NCBI GenBank assembly: GCA_963703565.1
Contig: CAVPEW010000034.1
Location: 1 to 64,000, forward strand
Reading direction: 5' to 3'
Origin: CAVPEW01 sp963703565
Lineage (GTDB): Bacteria; Actinomycetota; Acidimicrobiia; Acidimicrobiales; VFJN01
Length of the DNA stretch: 64,000 nt
The notes under the pieces are model-generated. The model worked only from the letters and a program-made list of their open reading frames with translations, made no database searches and was not told where the DNA came from. Each line of letters starts with the position of its first letter. Position 1 is the stretch's first letter. The position numbers and the translations under genes are program-made. Shown in pieces: positions 62,752 to 64,000 of this stretch.

Positions 62752-62940
62752 ATGATCAGCTCGATCGAGTTCCTCGCCACCTGGCTGCGGGCCCGCTTCA
62801 CCGACGAGGACCGAGGCGCCTCCCTCGTGGAGTACGCCCTGCTCGTGGCGCTCATCGCCGTCGTGTGCATCGTCGCCGTTCAGGTCCTCGGCGACAACGC
62901 ATCCAAGAAGTTCAGCTCGGTCGGCGAAGCCGTCAACTAG
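62752..62940 (+). CDS. flp: Flp/Tad major pilin 1
   Basis: A 62-residue class IVb pilin. The prepilin cleavage site G/A is in DRGASLVEYALLVALIAVV, with the glutamate at +5 of the mature pilin (ASLVE), followed by one hydrophobic helix and a short polar tail. AAGGAG lies 11 bases before the ATG. The upstream 165-base gap separates it from the two-component genes and probably holds its own promoter. No prepilin peptidase gene is in the window. Confidence 0.92.
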   Translation: MISSIEFLATWLRARFTDEDRGASLVEYALLVALIAVVCIVAVQVLGDNASKKFSSVGEAVN

Positions 62941-62965
62941 CCGGCGACCGGCCGACACCGTGCGA

Positions 62966-62999
62966 CGACCGTGGAGGGCCGATGTGCCCTCCACGGTCG
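62966..62999 (+). terminator. 14-bp perfect hairpin between the two pilin genes
   Basis: CGACCGTGGAGGGC pairs perfectly with GCCCTCCACGGTCG around a 6-base loop (CGATGT). It begins 26 bases after the first pilin stop. Without a T-run it may act as a partial terminator or a 3' stabiliser, setting unequal amounts of the two pilins. Confidence 0.65.
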
Positions 63000-63057
63000 C
63001 GTCCGGGCCCACATCGTTCGTCGACCCGACCTCGGGCCGTTCGCCACCGGAGAGCCC

Positions 63058-63249
63058 ATGCACCCCGAACCACCCACGCCGACCCCCGAGCAACCCAACG
63101 ACGGGCATGAGCGGGGCGCCAGCCTCGTCGAATACGCCCTGCTCGTGGCGCTCATCGCGCTGGTGGCCGTCGTCGCCGTGCAGTTCTTCGGCGACCAGAC
63201 CTCGGCCAGCTTCGACAGCTCGGCCACCTCGCTGCTGCGCGCCAACTGA
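63058..63249 (+). CDS. Flp/Tad pilin 2
   Basis: A 63-residue class IVb pilin from ATG 63058 (GGAGA 6 bases upstream). It shares the processing site and helix with pilin 1 (ERGASLVEYALLVALIALVA); the DNA is also near-identical over the helix. The leader is longer and proline-rich (PEPPTPTPEQPND), and the mature end is QTSASFDSSATSLLRAN. A recent duplication or minor pilin. Confidence 0.9.
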   Translation: MHPEPPTPTPEQPNDGHERGASLVEYALLVALIALVAVVAVQFFGDQTSASFDSSATSLLRAN

Positions 63250-63264
63250 ACGGGCGCAACGGGC

Positions 63265-64000
63265 CTACCCGAGTGCGGCGCAGGCCGGCGAGCCGCGCCG
63301 GCAGTACAGCGACCAGGAGTCATCGACGTAGCGCGGCTGCCACGCAGCTGAGGCGCCCAGCACCGAGGCGAGAGGGCGGGCGCGCTCCCACACGACCAGG
63401 TCGACCCGGTAGCTGTCCAGGATCTGCGCCCAGCGGGCGTCGCCGTCCGCGAGCGCGAAGTAGTCCTCGGCCACCCGGTCCGGGAACATGTCGAAGCGGT
63501 CGTCGAAGAACACCTGGGCCCGCTCGCCGTAGAGCACCTCGAGGAAGTTGCCGGCGAGCCTCCGGGACCACCACCCGGGCCCCGGGCAGCAGGCCCCGCT
63601 CGGCCAGCAGGGCGAACGGAGCCGCGGGGTACGAGTGCAGGGCCAACGAGCCCTCCCCCAGGCGCACGGGCACCACGAGCATCGCCGCGAGGGAGGCCAG
63701 AGCCAGGCCCAGCCGGGCCGGTCGTCCCGCGGTGGCCGAGCGCAGGGTCCCCACCTCGGGCAGCGCTGGAGCCGCCGCCCACACGGCCACCACCGAGGCG
63801 AAAGCGACGTTGCGCAGCGCCAGCAGGCCGGCCAGCGCGAACACCGCGGCCGGGAGGCGCCGGCTCCAGGCCAACGAGCCCGCGGTGAGCACCGTCAGGC
63901 CCACCAGGGCCAGGAAGGCCAACTGCGGAACGTCGTCGAAGGTGGGCGAGCGCCACTCCACCACCTCTCGCAGCGAGCCGCCCGACAGCAGCGAGGCGAA
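63265..64000 (-). CDS. Integral membrane protein, partial and frameshifted
   Basis: Runs off the right edge of the window. The visible N-terminal side has several membrane helices (LAFLALVGLTVLTAGSLAWS, LGLALASLAAMLVVPVRLG) and the C-terminal side is soluble (FFDDRFDMFPDRVAEDYFAL, YRVDLVVWERARPLASVLGA). The two frames meet at 63556-63562 (GAGGCTC on the coding strand); removing one G gives VVVPELAGNFLEVLYGERAQ. The soluble domain pattern is seen in membrane glycosyltransferase-like proteins; function unknown. Confidence 0.7.

Overview
The window is high-G+C DNA from a member of the Actinomycetota. Gene order (uvrC-rapZ-yvcK, gap-pgk-tpiA, secG), frequent GTG starts, 4-base stop/start overlaps and a Tad pilus locus fit a lineage such as the Acidimicrobiia. 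That placement is inferred from gene content and synteny, not from a marker gene.

Layout. (1) 1-1765: a dynamin-like GTPase. (2) 2050-3420: wreckage of an older mobile element, including a large serine recombinase with no catalytic domain. (3) 3401-17686: a genomic island in the 3' end of a tRNA-Leu(GAG) gene, bounded by a perfect 22-bp direct repeat. It holds an AbiE toxin-antitoxin pair with a large palindromic operator, a restriction-modification set (EcoRV-family nuclease, C5-cytosine methyltransferase, Vsr nuclease), a MobF relaxase operon, a divergent regulator-integrase pair, and a three-gene cargo at the tRNA-proximal end (uncharacterised protein, TIGR02391 protein, DUF5343 protein) that is a candidate defence module. 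(4) 17799-33550: core genes on the minus strand. These are uvrC, an SAM methyltransferase, rapZ, yvcK, gap, pgk, tpiA, then an oligopeptide ABC transporter operon wedged before secG, then an orphan peptide-binding lipoprotein. (5) 33161-37230: a response regulator, a hybrid histidine kinase with an altered receiver, and divergent nadA. (6) 37262-43983: polysaccharide genes (methyltransferase, pyruvyl transferase, two glycosyltransferases, flippase, initiating sugar-phosphate transferase). (7) 44124-54688: uvrA, two paralogous 563-residue membrane proteins, uvrB, a further membrane protein and coaE. (8) 54863-63249: a Tad pilus operon (cpaB, tadZ, tadA, tadB, tadC), a NarL-type two-component pair and two Flp pilin genes. 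The window ends in a truncated membrane-protein gene.

The most striking pattern crosses all regions. Twelve genes, including the core genes tpiA, gap, uvrC, nadA and yvcK, carry one small frameshift. In nine of them, removing one base restores both the conserved protein and the hexamer GAGCTC; two more sit at GAGCGC. Broken core genes at one hexamer point to a systematic read or consensus error at a recurrent, perhaps chemically modified, motif rather than to real pseudogenes. The window itself encodes a cytosine methyltransferase that could be responsible; that link is a hypothesis.
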